Shown in pieces: positions 48,101-61,104 of a stretch of DNA of 64,000 nucleotides. The position numbers were made by a program, and so were the translations under genes. Under the pieces are notes generated by a model. The model was not told the origin of the DNA and did not search any database. It saw nothing but the letters and a program-made list of their open reading frames with translations. The DNA is from Gyromitra esculenta (taxonomy: Eukaryota > Ascomycota > Pezizomycetes > Pezizales > Discinaceae). The stretch spans positions 558,001-622,000 of the forward strand of contig JBCAML010000018.1 in the NCBI GenBank assembly GCA_038503075.1, written 5' to 3'. The first letter of the stretch is position 1; each line of letters starts with the position of its first letter.

Positions 48101-51071
48101 AAGTGATATTGGTGGTTGGAGCTTGGATGCATCTCTTTTTATTAAAGTCGCAACTGGCTGCTGCATGCGCGATGCTATGCAGCCGCCTTTGCAGACGCAA
48201 AAGACCGCTTTGGGCTAATAATAGTGTAACTTGCAGTTGAGTGATAAAAATGACTTCAGCAACAGCAGAACGACCATTAGCAGCACAGGACATCGCTCCG
48301 AACAGCTCGGCGGATATGCTGCCCCATAGCAAGAAGGAAGGCAAGAAAGAAAAAAAAAGAGAGATTAAAGAGATCACGCCTTATGCGGGACGATGAAGAG
48401 AGGGGGGGAGATTGATAGAGATAGGATAGAACGGATGTCGCGATGTGAAACCCGTGGAGAGTGGGGCGTATCAAAATGCTTGATTGATATTGTATCACAG
48501 GACAATAAGGGAGGATCAAGAGTTGCTTTTCCCGTTGACATGTATGATGATGTTCTTCGCCAGATAGCGGTCCACCCTCCTCCTCCCCTCGGGCGTCGGA
48601 AACGGCGATTAGATATCCAACTGCTTAAGCATAGTATCATAATCGAGACTGGAAGATCAAAGCTCTTGGATGTTGGCGTTATCTACTCTACTCTACTCTC
48701 GCTCCCAAAAATAAATAAAAATCACACATGCAAAGCGAGTGCATATTTTTTATTTTATTTTTACCTTCCCCTTTCCCTGGTACCTGCTTAAGGCTACTTA
48801 CTGTATACGCAGGTACGGAAGATCGTTTGTTGCTCATTAGTCCGTATCTTCTACATACGCTAGTTTTCCGTATAAAGCTTTTTTTTTTTTTCCTTTTTCC
48901 TTCTGCCTACTTTTCTTTCCACGGGCTCACGAGAGTTCCTCACCCTCCCCCCATCATTTCTCGTGCTGCTCTTTTCCTCGAATTCTCGACACTCCCGAAC
49001 TTTAATTACACTTATCCCATACCTTTGCCAATGGTTCGGTTACGACATGTAAGCAGAATTACTAGTGGGGGGGGAAGGAAAGAGCCGTAGCTTAACCGTT
49101 TCTCTTTAAATCCAGTTTAGCTCAATGGCTGCTTCTCCCTTCTCGGCAAATTTTAAGTAGGGAGGGTCAACCAAGAAAGGGAGGGGCGGGCGGGAAAGTC
49201 GCAAATTTGAACGTTTGAACGAGTAGAGTAGGGTAGGGGGGGTAGGAAAGAAATGTCGCACTGGGCGAATTTTTTTTTTTTTTGATAGTTCTAGGGGGGA
49301 AAATTTTCCTCTAATGTTCCGGAAACTTGGAACACATTGTGGATGCTAATGTAATGTGCAGGAATTTGTACCTGTGAGACATAAGTTTTGCATTCTGGAG
49401 GAAGATTGTCAGTTGGATTTTGGGGCTCGGTTAAGTAGATGCTCTGTACGATGCTCTGTGGAGTACTCTATTTGCTTGTGCTTCTATGATATATGATGTA
49501 CATGTGGATTTGTCCGGGTTGAGAGAGGAAGGGGGTATACCTGTAGCGTTTGTTAGTGGTGAGGGGTACTAGGCGTGAAATTAAAGGTCGATTCGGTTTC
49601 GAGGCTATGCTTTCTTTGATACGGCCATGGAAACAACAAAAAATCATGACGATTATTGAGGTAATGGACGATCTAAAGGGAAAAGGTCATTCTAAAGGGA
49701 ATCGATCTATCGACAATCATCCACCCTATTACATTCTCGCAATGTTCTCGGAAGTTTATGTGGAGGCACCAAGAGAGGAAGCGGGAAGGTCGTGCGCCTT
49801 TGTGGCATGGTCTGGGACAGTAAGTAGCAGCAACCTAAGCGGTGACGGGCTGGGGGGTGTTTCTAGTCCCGGGAGATTGGGTCCTCGGGTTATGTATGTC
49901 ACCCAGCGGAACTTGCTGCTTAGCCCCAACGCAGCCAAGCGCTGCCGCTCGAGCGAGGTCAGAGAGCAGCGAGCAGGGAGACAGAAGTGAGAGTTCTGTG
50001 AGAAAGAAGAGAGCTGCAGACACTGAGTGCCGTCGAAGCCACAGCACAAAGGGCGTGAGAAAGAGTGCTTGTAAGTGCGTGTAGCAGGAACGATCGGGGC
50101 TCGAAGGAACCAAGGAATAGAGATCGAGAGCTCTCGAGAGGTCAAACAGATTGAAGACAGACAGGGCCTCGGAGACATACATGTATCTTGGAGACTCGCC
50201 AAGCAGGAGCAGAGCAGACTTGGTCCGTTACGTTACGCACAGACGTCCTGGGCAGCACACCACACCTGTTCTTCGCCTGACCCGAGTGAGCTTGTGAGTG
50301 ACGGGATCTACTTTACCAGGCGGAGGGAACAAGACCGCAACCACCACCAGCGTTCGCAGAAACAAGCAAGAAAGCAGGCAGTTGGGAGAAGAGAGCAGGC
50401 AAGCAGGCGACCACAATAGCAGTTCAATAGCCCAGTCACGAACGCTATTGTTGGAAGAGTAGCAGCTCACTCTGCCTCTATACCACGGGAAGGTACGGAT
50501 ACCCTGCCAGCCTGAGGCAAAGACAATCGGGGAAAGGGAAAAGAGAAAGAGAGAGACAGGTACATAGACAGGCAGGCAGACAGGCAGAGGGGAGCCGCTA
50601 GACAGACAGACGCCCTCGACACAGACACCATCTACCATCTTGACGCCCTGGATATCTCCAGGGAGCATGGTGATACAGGGAGCAGCTGCTTGAGCACTAA
50701 CTCACTCACTCACTCACCACCTCCACCTCCACTTCAACCCCCCCCGTCTCCTCTTTCCTTACAGCAACAGCCACCATCAACCCTCCCCCCCGTTGGTCGG
50801 CATCCCTTTCGTTTCTCTGTTTCTCTTTTCCATTCGCTTCTTTCCTTCTTTCCTTCTTTCCTTCCTTCCCTTTCGCTCGTTTCCAAACGAAGCTGCTGCT
50901 GCTGCAACACCTTCCATCACACAACGTTCCCACTACCACCACCCATCACGGCTACTCGCCCCCCCAATCAAAACCAACGGCATTGATCCTGTCGTACTAC
51001 ATTCATCCAGCTATTGAATCTACTCTGGCCTGGATTGAGCTGGATTTTTATTTGCTTCGTCTTGCATCGAC
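45133..51071. other. Gene desert of about 5.9 kb with simple repeats
   Basis: I find no supportable gene. The left part is AT-rich. From about 47.9 kb it holds homopolymer T runs (near 48000, 48880, 49270) and CTACT repeats near 48680. From 49.7 kb the sequence is GC-richer, with CAGG/CAGA repeats near 50565-50590, an ACTC run near 50700-50718 and TTCC/TTCT tracts near 50840-50870. The last kilobase is pyrimidine-rich, as in leaders and promoters of strongly expressed fungal genes, and should belong to the RabGAP gene. The short frames here show no conserved motif. Confidence 0.5.
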
Positions 51072-54000
51072 ATGACCACATCTCCGCTAGAACCACATTC
51101 CCCTCAACCTTCTCCCAAACCCTCTCTCGACGAGGGGGCTCGGCTGCTGCAGCTGCAACGGGAGCCTCATTCGCCTTTTAGACCTGACGAGGAGTTGCAT
51201 TTCGACTTCCCGCCTGTACCTCTCACTGCTTCTCTTGCCCAGCAGAAGACCCACTACTCCCATCTTCCTCGCGATCCTGGTGTTAGAAAAATGATTTCAG
51301 TTCCTGAAATGAGACCCGGACTCCCGGTAAATCCTAACATCCATAGGCAGAACTCAACAGGAATCCCATTGCCGAGACATCGCAACGGTCCCAACGAGCA
51401 TGACCGGGAACGTGGAAATCAGCCGTTATCGAAGCAAGTTAAGCGGAAGATGATGGAGCAAGGTATTGCCACCAGGGAGCCGTTTGAAACTGCACATGCG
51501 GGGGGTGACCGGTTGGCTAAACAAAAGAGCATGGAACGGGGAATAATAATTGGACCACCACCTATGGGGCATTCGCCGCGGGGGGGAAGGGCCGCGAGCA
51601 ATGGGGAACGGAGACCTGGTCGGCGAACACCGCCGACCATCGGACCCTCACCGCCTGGTCTGAGGATGCCATTGGCGTTTAACTCTATTGCTAGGGAGCG
51701 AGGATTCACAACCGGTTCTCCTAGTCCAGGATCGCAAGACTTTCCTCCGCTACCGCATCCGCATCCGCATCCACATCCGCATCCACGACACCCAGCAACT
51801 CCCCGGGGTCCGTACCCGTCAAGTTCAGCGCCGGATCTATATGGTATTGGCAACGAGAATCGACATTATCCGCGCAGGGATCCCCGGAATACTCCGAGAT
51901 CGCATCCTTTCTCTCCCCCGCATGCGCTGCACAGCAATGAAACTAGTGCCAACACAAGCACCAACACCTCGCCCCACAGTTCCGTCGGACCAATCGCCGT
52001 CACGGATGAGAACCACGCGTCGTTTCGCTCGGCGCTCTTTACCGAGGGATACCGTTCTAGCACAGCGACAAGCTTATCAGATCGGACTGAGGATAGCCAT
52101 GCAATGACTGTTGATGAAGCTATTGGCATGTATGGTAGTGATACGGACGAAGAATCAATTATGCGAGAAGCGCGTGAAGAAGAGAACCGAAGAAGTAAGG
52201 GTGATTCGGTACTTGGAGGTGCAACATCAAGACATAACTCAGTCTCAGACGAAGTTATGAGTCCCAGGGGAAGCCGTGGTGACTCAGTGATGAGTGGAGT
52301 TTCTAGACATGGAAGCTTCGAACATGAGTTAGAAAAGATCAGGAGTAAAGGAGATTCGGTTTTGGGAGGGGAAATTTCACCAGCGACTATATCGAAGATG
52401 GCAGAACAGGAGATGGCCCTTCAACATGAGTTGGACTTGCAGAGAATCAGCCAGGAGGGTGAGAGTGATGTCGAGCACCCCAAAGAGCGGGAGTATGTGG
52501 AAGTAAAGACAGAAGGCACAGGACAGGGAAAGATCGAAGAGCATAGCAATCAAAGAGTAGATGACGAAACCGATAAGATTGTATCAGAAGACGAATCCCA
52601 CCCAGAACCGTTAGCAACGAGCGAAGTATTGGAAACCATTCCTAAATCCCCAGCATTTCGCAAAAACTTGGCGCCAGAGGTAATGGATACACCTCCAAAG
52701 ACTCCGCCAAGTACAGACCCTAGAGATGCCAGAGATCGTTATGGGTATGTCATAAGTTGCAATTATGTCCCAGGAGCTACTTTCTAACGCCTCATAGATT
52801 CCGGAAACAGACGCAATATGTTACTCTTGCGGAATACGAAGAATGGAACTCACGCTATCAAGAAACCCTCGAAAGGCGAAGGAGGAAGTGGGAGGTGTTG
52901 TTGAGGGAGTCTGGGCTTTCCTACGGAGAGGGAGGGCCTGTCAGGTTTCCGCCAAAGTCCGCAAAGGTGAAGCGATATATCCGTAAGGGAATTCCTCCAG
53001 AGTGGAGAGGTGCAGCTTGGTTTTGGTATGCTGGTGGCCAAAAGGTGTTGAATAAGTATGCTGGCGTGTATGAGGAGTTGGTGAAACGGGGTTTGGATTC
53101 TCCGGACTCTGAGCTCATTGAAAGAGGTATGTATCGCGATCCTATTAGTTTTCGTCATGGGATATCTGATATTGGATTAGATCTTCATCGAACTTTCCCG
53201 GACAACATCAGGTTCAAGCCAGATCCTCCCCCAGGTAGCAAGAGATTGTCAAGGCTGCAGCAACAACAGCTGGAAACTCCGATTGTTCAGCAGCTACGAC
53301 GCGTATTGGTAGCCTTTTCAAGACATGCACCAAAAATAGGATATTGCCAGAGCTTGAACTTCTTGGCGGGAATGTTACTTCTCTTCATGACAGAGGAGAA
53401 GGCATTCTGGATGCTTTACATTCTCACTCACACCCATTTACCAGGAACACATGAAGTCAATCTTGAGGGCTCAAGCGTTGATCAATGGGTACGGACGAAA
53501 CATTACACAAAAGGTTGAGGAATGTCGGAGCTAATATACATTGCGTGTAGGTGCTTATGATGAGTGTAAGGGAGAGCTTGCCTCAGATCTGGAGCAAGAT
53601 CGGTGGTGAACTTGATGGGAGTGACTTTGATCCGACCTCAACCAAACTACCGCCTATCACACTGTGCACTTCCTCCTGGTTTATGAGCGGGTTTATTGGG
53701 TCTCTGCCTACCGAGAGTGTCTTGAGAGTTTGGGATTGCCTATTCTAGTATGTGATCATTATATTCTCGCCTTATCTTTACCATCACTAATCAGATTTCC
53801 TGTATACAGTGAAGGATCAAAAACACTATTCCGGATAGCCTTGGCTGTCTTCAAAACTGGCGAACCTCAAATCAAGGCAGTCAGCGATCCTATGGAAATC
53901 TTTCAGGTCGTTCAAACAATCCCAAGGAGAATCATCGATGCCGGTGCTCTTATCGAGGCTTGCTACCGACGCAGAAACGGATTTGGTCACATTAGTCAGG

Positions 54001-54197
54001 AGACTATCGATATTCGGCGGCAGGATAGAAGGGATACGTTTGCAGCGGAGAGGGCTGCAATTGCGAAAGGAGGAGTGAGAGCTTCGAAAGATGATGCATC
54101 TATGAGAACTGGCCTTAACCACGTGAATCATGGTCTTGGTGCTCACGGAGGTCATGATATCAGCAGGAGGTTTAAGAAGATCTTGGTCAAAACATAG
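51072..54197 (+). CDS. TBC-domain Rab GTPase-activating protein (Msb3/Gyp3-like)
   Basis: Five exons, 51072-52744, 52798-53126, 53181-53488, 53551-53747 and 53810-54197, give 964 residues. The first 560 are disordered: Pro-rich, a Pro-His repeat (near 51750-51785) and Ser-rich stretches with a repeated KGDSVLGG. The pre-TBC segment [20 protein letters not shown] is typical of the Msb3/Msb4 group. The TBC domain (about residues 610-860) begins [15 protein letters not shown]. It carries the catalytic arginine finger R671 in DLHRTFPDN and the glutamine finger Q724 in [10 protein letters not shown]. Such proteins speed GTP hydrolysis by Sec4/Rab8-type GTPases in secretion and polarised growth. 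The tail after exon 5 is Lys/Arg-rich. All four introns are 53-62 nt and in phase. The match to Msb3 over other Gyp proteins is by memory of family features. Confidence 0.85.
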
Positions 54198-55987
54198 TCT
54201 TTGAGCTATTTTCGTATTTGTTTTCTCTACACTGCATTTCTTTAGTCTTTTAACGTGGGTTTACTCTCTTTCTAAGGTGTTTGAGAGGGACTGGTCATTT
54301 TTTCTGTTTTTCTTAGCACTTTTCGGCACGGTAAAAAAGTTCAATAGGTGTCTGCTTTTTATTTGTTTTTCGGCAGCTGGGATAGGGGGTTGGCGGTAAA
54401 TACCTATACGATATGAAGCGGCTTCCTACGTTTTGTTTGTTTTGTTTCATTTTTTCCTTCTCTCGGGCTTTGGGGGTTTTATTTTTTTTTTCGGTTTTCC
54501 TTTTCTCGTCTCTTCGTTTGAAGTTTGGCATATTACGGCATATTATCCTGCATACCACCACATTCCTTTCCTTCTTTTTCGTTTCTTTTTCCTTTGTTGT
54601 CTCTGTAGAGAGGCTTGTTGCATCGTTATTAAAACCCACCCCGATTTAACTTCTATTCCGTATATTGTTTATAAACTTAGTGTATTTTTTTTATTTTTAT
54701 GGGGTGGTTTTTTCCCTTACTTTATCTTCTATTTTGCTTCTCTTTGCAGTTTTCTTTTTTTTGGCTCGCTATTGGGTCCGAGTTATATTTATTTTGACGT
54801 ATCCTATCTACCTACCTTCTTGCATTACATCTTTTTTTTCTTCTTTCTTTCTTTTTTCTACATAGGGCTTATTTTTTTGGCGTTTGAATTTTTTTTTTTT
54901 TACATCTCCCTCTCTTTGGTTTTGTGTTGAGTCCCAAGAGAGATATTTTATTTCATTTTGTTGGGGAAAACTCAGGAAATTAGGAGGAATTACTATTGAA
55001 TATAAACACTATTCTTGATGTGGAATACTATTTGCCAAAACTCTTTTGCAGCCTTGATATATATAGATGTGACCTTTTTTAGGTTCTGGGGGAGGGGTGA
55101 GAGGGGGGAAGGGGAGAAGGGAGGAAGGGGAAGGGTTTCGGTAGTTCTCTCGGGTATGCATCATGCGGGATCACTCGTAGATTTCCGGGTTTCGGCACAG
55201 AGGGGGGGTTACACACATCCGTGTGGTATATGATAGACGGACGCGTGGCGAGCTTATTATATGCAAGCAAGCAAGCAAGCACATATGTACCGTGAGCATC
55301 TCATCTTAGCGGATGCGTGAATGACACATCTATCTATCTATCTCATCTTGGGTAGAAGTGGGAATATCCGTGATGGAAGTTTTTGGGCGAGTGGGGCTTT
55401 CTCGGTGCTATGTAGAGCAGACTGCGGTTGATGGCTCTGTGTGTGTGTGTGTATTCGAAGTGGTAGCCTGTAAGAGATTGACAATATGTAGAAGGAGAAT
55501 AATTAAATGTCTAAGGAGCTCTAGCGCTGAAGCGGTAATGATAACAGTGTAGTAGATCTAGATAGAGCGTTCTAGTTATCTTGCGCAGTGAAAAACAAAC
55601 AAACAGGCAGGCGGGCAGACAGGCAGACAGGCAGACAGGCAAAACAGACAGAAAAGGTCAGGCTGGCGTGCCAAATGTACGAGAAAACCGTCTTCAAAAC
55701 AAAAACAAAAAAAACGACGTCGACATATCTACCATACGTAGTCAAGAATAAAAAAATAAGAAATAAAAAATAAAAAATAAAAAAAGAGCAAACCTTTTCC
55801 TGCTTTGTAGAAATAAAATAAAAAAACCTGGGCGCCTAATCCATTTATCATCCATCCCGTACCAAACAGCAAAACTTTTTTATTTCCCAGCCCAGTTTAC
55901 CATTATAAACGTTCCGTATCCGTATCCATATCCATATCCATACACCACCATCCCACCAGCTAGCCAGCCAGCCAAACCCATCAACAC
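54198..55987. other. Convergent spacer with dense simple repeats
   Basis: This is the shared 3' region of the RabGAP gene (+) and the kinase gene (-). About 54410-54920 is T-rich with short purine islands. There are GCAA repeats near 55262-55281, TATC near 55328-55343, CAGA/CAGG near 55600-55650, A-rich AATAAAA blocks near 55745-55830, and TATCCA near 55915-55942. No gene seen. Confidence 0.55.
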
Positions 55988-57944
55988 TCAATCATACCTC
56001 CCATACGCATCCAACAAACTACTGCTAGCCACAAAACTGAACCCTCCAAAAGGATCTTCACCGACCCCTTCACCCCTCACCACCGCGTCAACCCCGCCAC
56101 CACCACCATCCCGTGCATCGCTATCGCCGCCCTTTTTAATCCTCACGCTCCCGCTCCCACTGCCACCCACCGGCGGACTCAAGCTCAGCCCCGTAAAATC
56201 CGCCGAGAAGTTCTCCGCAAGTTCCGGATCGGTGATGAGGGGCACGATCGGCGGCTCGACCTCGCGGCGCTCCAACGCGCACCAATCGATCTTGCGGAAG
56301 AAGCGGTGTGCCTTGATTGTTGCCAGATCCTTGGGCATATTGTACCCGAGCCTTTTGGCCGGATCCTTTCTCAGGAAGCGCGTGATGAGGTCCTTGGCCT
56401 CGGCGCTGAGGAAGTAGGGGAGCGCCAGCTTCTGCTTCTGGATGCGCTCGGCTACCTTGGCGTGGTTGTTTCCGCGGAAGGGAGGGCCGCCGGTCATCAG
56501 ATCGCATGCGAGGGCGCCTACGCCCCACCAGTCGACTTCGGCGCCGTACTCCTTTTCACCGTTGCCGGAGAGGACCTCGGGGGCCATGTATTCGGGCGTG
56601 CCTAGGAAGCTGCGGCAGCGCGAGTCGGCGGCGGCGACCTTGGAGAGGCCAAAGTCGGTGAGGAGGAGGTGGCCGGATGTGTCGAGGAGGCAGTTCTCGG
56701 GCTTGAGGTCGCGGTAGACGACGCCGACGTTGAGGTGCAGATGGGATAGCGCGAGCACGAGTTCGGCGAGGTAGAATACGGCGGAGGATTCGGGGAGCAT
56801 GGTGTGGTGGGTTAGGTGGAGGAAGAGTTCGCCGCCCTGGGCGTATTCGAGGATCAGGTATAGCTTTTCGAGGTCCTGGAAGGCGTAGTATAGCTTGACG
56901 ACGAATGGATGGCGGACGGACTCGAGGATTGCGCGCTCGGTCCGGGTTTGCTCGACCATTTTTTTGTGGACTATCAGAGAGGCTTTTTTGAGCTGTTTTT
57001 GGGCGTAGAGTTTGCCGGTCGTTTTATGGCGGACGAGGATGACGGTACCGTAACTGAGGGTGTTAGTAGAACTATAGGCACAGACACAGTACAGGGGAGA
57101 AGAGTACTTACGTTCCCTTGCCCAGACAGCGCAGTGGCTCGAAATCATCAGCATGCATCTTCCGCCTTTTCTCCAGCCCGTCTTCCCCAGCTTCCTCGTT
57201 AACATAATCCTCGCCTAGCGCAACCTCATAGGTCTCCATCGGCGCCTGCTCCCTCGCATCGCCGTTCTCCGAACACACGCTCGTATCACTATCACCCGCG
57301 ACCGAGACCAGATCCCCCGGATGCGCCTGACTCAGTAGCGAACTCAGCCCGCTCGGCCTCGGCGGCGACGACGAGCGCGAACTGGACGCAGAGCTGGGCG
57401 CGACGGGCCTCTTCATGAAAGTCCAATCCGGCTCCGCAAACTTCCCAAACTTGCCCCACTCATCGCCGTCGACGGAGCGCACGGTAACGACCGGGGTCCC
57501 CTTCTTCACCGTCTCAAAGTCCGCATCGAAGCGTCCGAGGTCGAGCACCCGTTTCGTGTTATTGCTATTCTTATTCTTTGCCCCACTCTTCTTCTTCTTC
57601 TTCTTCCCACCACCACCACCGTTTTTCACAGGCGTGCCTGCAGTTCCACCACGGTCTTCACTCGGCGCGCGGCTCGGCGCTCGAGAAGAAGCCTCAGAGT
57701 GCGCAAAGAGCTGCGACAGCCCTCCCTTCGGGGGTATTTTCGCAGCAGCGACAGCTTCGGCGAGGGTGTGCACGGAGCCTGCGCCGTCGACGTTGGCAGC
57801 GGCAGTGATTGAAGCGCGACGTCGCCCGCCGCCAAAGCCGTAGATGGGCTTCACGGTATCGGTGGGTGAGGGAGCTGGAGCGGGAGCGGGGTGGCGGCCG
57901 CGCGTGGGAAGGCCTGGGTAGTCTTGTGGGTCGAAGGCGAACAT
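55988..57944 (-). CDS. psk1: AGC-family Ser/Thr protein kinase, Psk1/S6K type
   Basis: Two exons, 57944-57112 and 57053-55988, over a 58-nt intron, give 632 residues. The first 270 are disordered, with Ser/Pro-rich blocks and a Gly5-Lys6 patch. The kinase domain has the glycine loop (GKGTYGTV, about 275-282), the ATP-binding lysine K297 in YAQKQL, YRDLKPEN, DFG and SFLGTPEYMAPE. The hydrophobic motif DPFGGFSFV near the C-terminus is the PDK1/TORC-dependent site of S6 kinases. Fission-yeast Psk1 is the closest known match in my memory; it phosphorylates ribosomal protein S6 under TORC1. The activation segment has Ser where many AGC kinases have Thr. The leader just upstream is A-rich, with repeats of an ATCAAAAAA type unit. 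Confidence 0.8.
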
Positions 57945-59500
57945 GATTTTTTTATTTATATTTTTTGTATTTTTTGTATGTGGATGTTTTTGATTTTTTT
58001 GATTTTTTTGATTTTTTTAATTTTTTGGTGGTGAACTTTGGGGGGAGAGAGGGAGGGGGTTGTTTTTGTGCCGTGGACCAGAAGCGCTGGTTGAGTCGGG
58101 TCAGACTTGGAAACAGGACTGCGTTTTTTTTGCGCGACGAGTGGAGATGGTAGCTCGTCAGAAAACCGAAAAGAACACCGCGGACTCGGCGAGCGACGGT
58201 GGATGTGGTATCGTGTGCTTCAGGGGCGTAGAGCCACGGCGAGCAGCAGCAGGAGAAAAGCAGGAATATTGCAGACAATAGCGTTGACAGAAAGATGGAG
58301 GGCAGGCGAAACTTCCATAGAGAAAGCTGGAGAGATTGGGAGGGTGCTGGTGGGTTTTGGGTGGGCGAAGCGGGGCGGTGGGCGGGCAGAGTGTATGGAG
58401 GAGGAAGGAGAGAGGAAGGGGAGAAGAGAAGAAGGGGAGGAGAAGAGAAGGAGAGAAGGAGAGAAGGAGGGAGCAGTCTGATGCTGGCGGCGGACAGGGC
58501 TGAGAAGGCTGTTGGCGGCAATCAACGAGATCCCCGCAACCAGCCAGGGCCACCCCGCTTCTGCCCTGCTTACTCCCCAGGGACAGCCGTCAAGTGTTGG
58601 AGCCTATACATAGCTGACTGCAGTGCCGCAGTAACGACGGGGGCTCGGCTGCCCGCACAGCCAGCCCGTCGCCGGTGGAGCGGTCGTCAGCGACGAAACA
58701 GCCATCTTGAGCTTAAGTGTTCCCGTCCGAAGCGAGGTCCAAGGCGCGGCATTCTCTCCCGCCCGCCCGCCGGCCATGCGATCCCGATGCGGCGACGCTT
58801 CCCGGCTGCCGTGCCATGCTGGTCATGATGCATCACTCGCTGGGAGCAGCTGACCGAGACACCACCCGACGTGAGTATATCTGCGTCTTAGCTTGGGTGC
58901 ATTGCGTCCCTCTTCTGTCTGGGCACGTCTTCGTGTGTCTTTTGACCTTGACCCTGGCCTCTGCTCCGTGCCACCGCGTTTGCTCCATCCCACCCCCCTA
59001 CCCAACTTACTAGTGGACACATGGCTGTTTTCGGTGTCTCTCGCTCTGGGCCTTCTGCCTTGCCCATCAGCAGTCTTACCTACATGTAGCTGACCTGCCA
59101 AAACTGGGCACTGGCTCTGGCACCAAAGTGGCGAAAGGACGGAGAGAGTGAGAGATCCTACGCCCTATGGCCGTATTCCGTTTGGCGTGGCTTGTCTTTT
59201 TGCCAGTCTTGTCTCGCTGGTGGACACGGCTCTGCTACAAGTCCCACCGCAGGGCTATCCGTAGAGCGTTCGCATGTTCTCACTCGAGCCGTAGCACCGC
59301 CTGGGGACGGGCTGGCAAGTAGTGCAACATCCATCTTGCATGCACGAAAAGCAAATTCCCCGATCCGCCGAGACACTCCATGCGGCTCTGCGCCAAGCTT
59401 CGAGGCTCTGCAGATGCAGCGATTACGTGATGTCACATGATCCCGATAAACTTTCGGCCCAACATCGCTGCGCGCGAGGACATCGAGTGCGCCATTCCCA
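57945..59500. other. GC-rich divergent promoter region, kinase and BCS1
   Basis: About 1.6 kb lies between two divergent start codons. Near the kinase start are T runs separated by GA (57955-58025), giving an A-rich leader on the kinase strand. Further on are GGAG/GAAGGGG purine tracts (58385-58470). The many long frames here, on both strands, are by-products of GC-rich sequence and lack domain motifs. No RNA gene seen. Confidence 0.5.
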
Positions 59501-61104
59501 ATGAACAGCCTATTCCTCCAGAAGCCGCAAAAGCCTCCTCCGAGTGTCTCTGACCCCGGGCCCGATGGCGTACAATCTGTCACTCCGCCGCAGACCCCCG
59601 GCGGCAGTGATGACGATGGGATAATGGCCCAGCTCACGGCGAACCCGCTTTTCACCGGCGTATATATCGTCCTTCCCACCCCCCGCTGCACACTGCTAAC
59701 CCAGCCCAGGGGATCGGCCTCATCCTCCTGACCGGCGGAGCCCAGCTGGCCCGCAAGTCCCTCACCGCCGGCGCCGCCCACCTCCGCCGCCACATGCTGG
59801 TGACGCTCGAGATCCCGTCCACCGATAGATCCTACGACTGGTTCCTCCACTGGATGACGCAGCACCACCGCGCCCAGTCCACCGCCACCGCCCCGCTCCC
59901 CCCTCTCTTCACGCCCGCCGGCATCCTCGCCCGCATCCAGCCCGCCCCGCGCCAGCTCGCCGTCGAAACCAAGTTCACCCAGCACCCGTCCGGCGGGTTC
60001 ACGACCGACTTCACGCTCCTCCCGGGCACCGGCCACCACCTGATCAACTTCCACGGCACCCTCCTCCGCGTGCAGCGCGAGCGCGACGCCAAGCGCATCG
60101 ACCTGCAGCGCGGCACGCCCTGGGAGCTGCTCACGATAACCACGCTCTCCTCCACGCGCTCCGTGTTCACGCGCCTGCTCTCCGAAGCCCACGCCCTCGC
60201 CTCCCAGCTCGAGGAAGGCAAGACGATAATCTACACCTCCTGGTCCACCGAATGGAAGCCCTTCGGCAAGCCGCGCCGCAAGCGGCCCCTCGCATCCGTC
60301 GTCCTCGCCCCCGGCCTCAAACACCACATCGTCTCTGACGTGCGCGCCTTCTTGCGCAGCGCCTCCTGGTACTACGACCGCGGGATCCCATACCGGCGCG
60401 GATACCTCCTGCACGGCCCCCCCGGCACGGGCAAGAGCAGCTTCATCCAGGCCCTCGCGGGCGAACTGGACTACTCCATCTGCGTGCTGAATCTGTCGGA
60501 GCGCGGGCTGACCGACGACCGGCTGCTCCACCTGCTGACGAACCTGCCTGAGCGCAGCATCGCGCTGCTGGAGGACGTCGACGCTGCATTCGGGCGTCGC
60601 CGCCGTCGCCGCAGAACCCCAGGCGAGCAGCAGCAGGAGGAGGAGGACGGCGACGACGGGTACCGCGGCGCTAACGTGACGTTCTCGGGACTGCTCAACG
60701 CGCTAGACGGCGTGGCGAGCAGTGAGGAGCGGGTGGTGTTCATGACGACGAACCACGTGCTCAACTTAGACGAGGCGCTGGTCAGACCCGGGAGGGTCGA
60801 CGTTAGGGTTGAGATTGGATATGCGGGTGAAGAGGTGGTGGGGGAGATGTGGGAGCGGTTTTATGGCAGCGAGAGTTTGCAGGACGGGGTGGATGTGGAC
60901 GAAGCGGAGATGGCGAGGAGGGACGGGCTCAAAGCGCTTTTTGTGGATCGGCTGAGGGAGCTCGGTGCGTTTAAGGGTGAAGGGTGGGGCGTCAGCACCG
61001 CGCAGTTGCAGGGACTGTTTGTGTTTTATAAGGGGGAGCCGGAGAGGGCTGTGCAGGAGGTGGATGGGTTGGTGCCTGAGGAGGTGAGGAAGGTGAGGGA
61101 GTAG
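59501..61104 (+). CDS. BCS1: Mitochondrial AAA ATPase BCS1, Rieske protein translocase
   Basis: Two exons, 59501-59659 and 59710-61104, with a 50-nt intron holding a CTAAC branch box, give 517 residues. A short Pro-rich start leads to one membrane segment (GIGLILLTGGAQLARKSL). The BCS1-specific domain follows (HMLVTLEIPSTDRSYDWFLH, then YTSWSTEWKPFGKPRRKRPL), then Walker A (GPPGTGKSS, about 288-296), Walker B (IALLEDVDAAF), sensor-1 (VFMTTNH) and the arginine finger (VRPGRVD). BCS1 of the inner membrane carries the folded Rieske iron-sulfur protein into complex III. An insert of eight Arg followed by an acidic Gln/Glu/Asp run (about 349-373) lies between Walker B and the second region of homology, where family members usually have a short loop. 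Confidence 0.9.

Noticed and set aside
58060..58830. Several overlapping Arg/Gly- or Ser/Pro-rich frames in the kinase-BCS1 promoter
   Set aside because: Frames on both strands with repetitive composition and no motif.
59158..60531. Long minus-strand frame of 457 codons over the BCS1 gene and its promoter
   Set aside because: It is antisense to a well-supported AAA ATPase and arises from GC-rich third positions. Its translation is Gly/Ala/Glu-rich without a domain.
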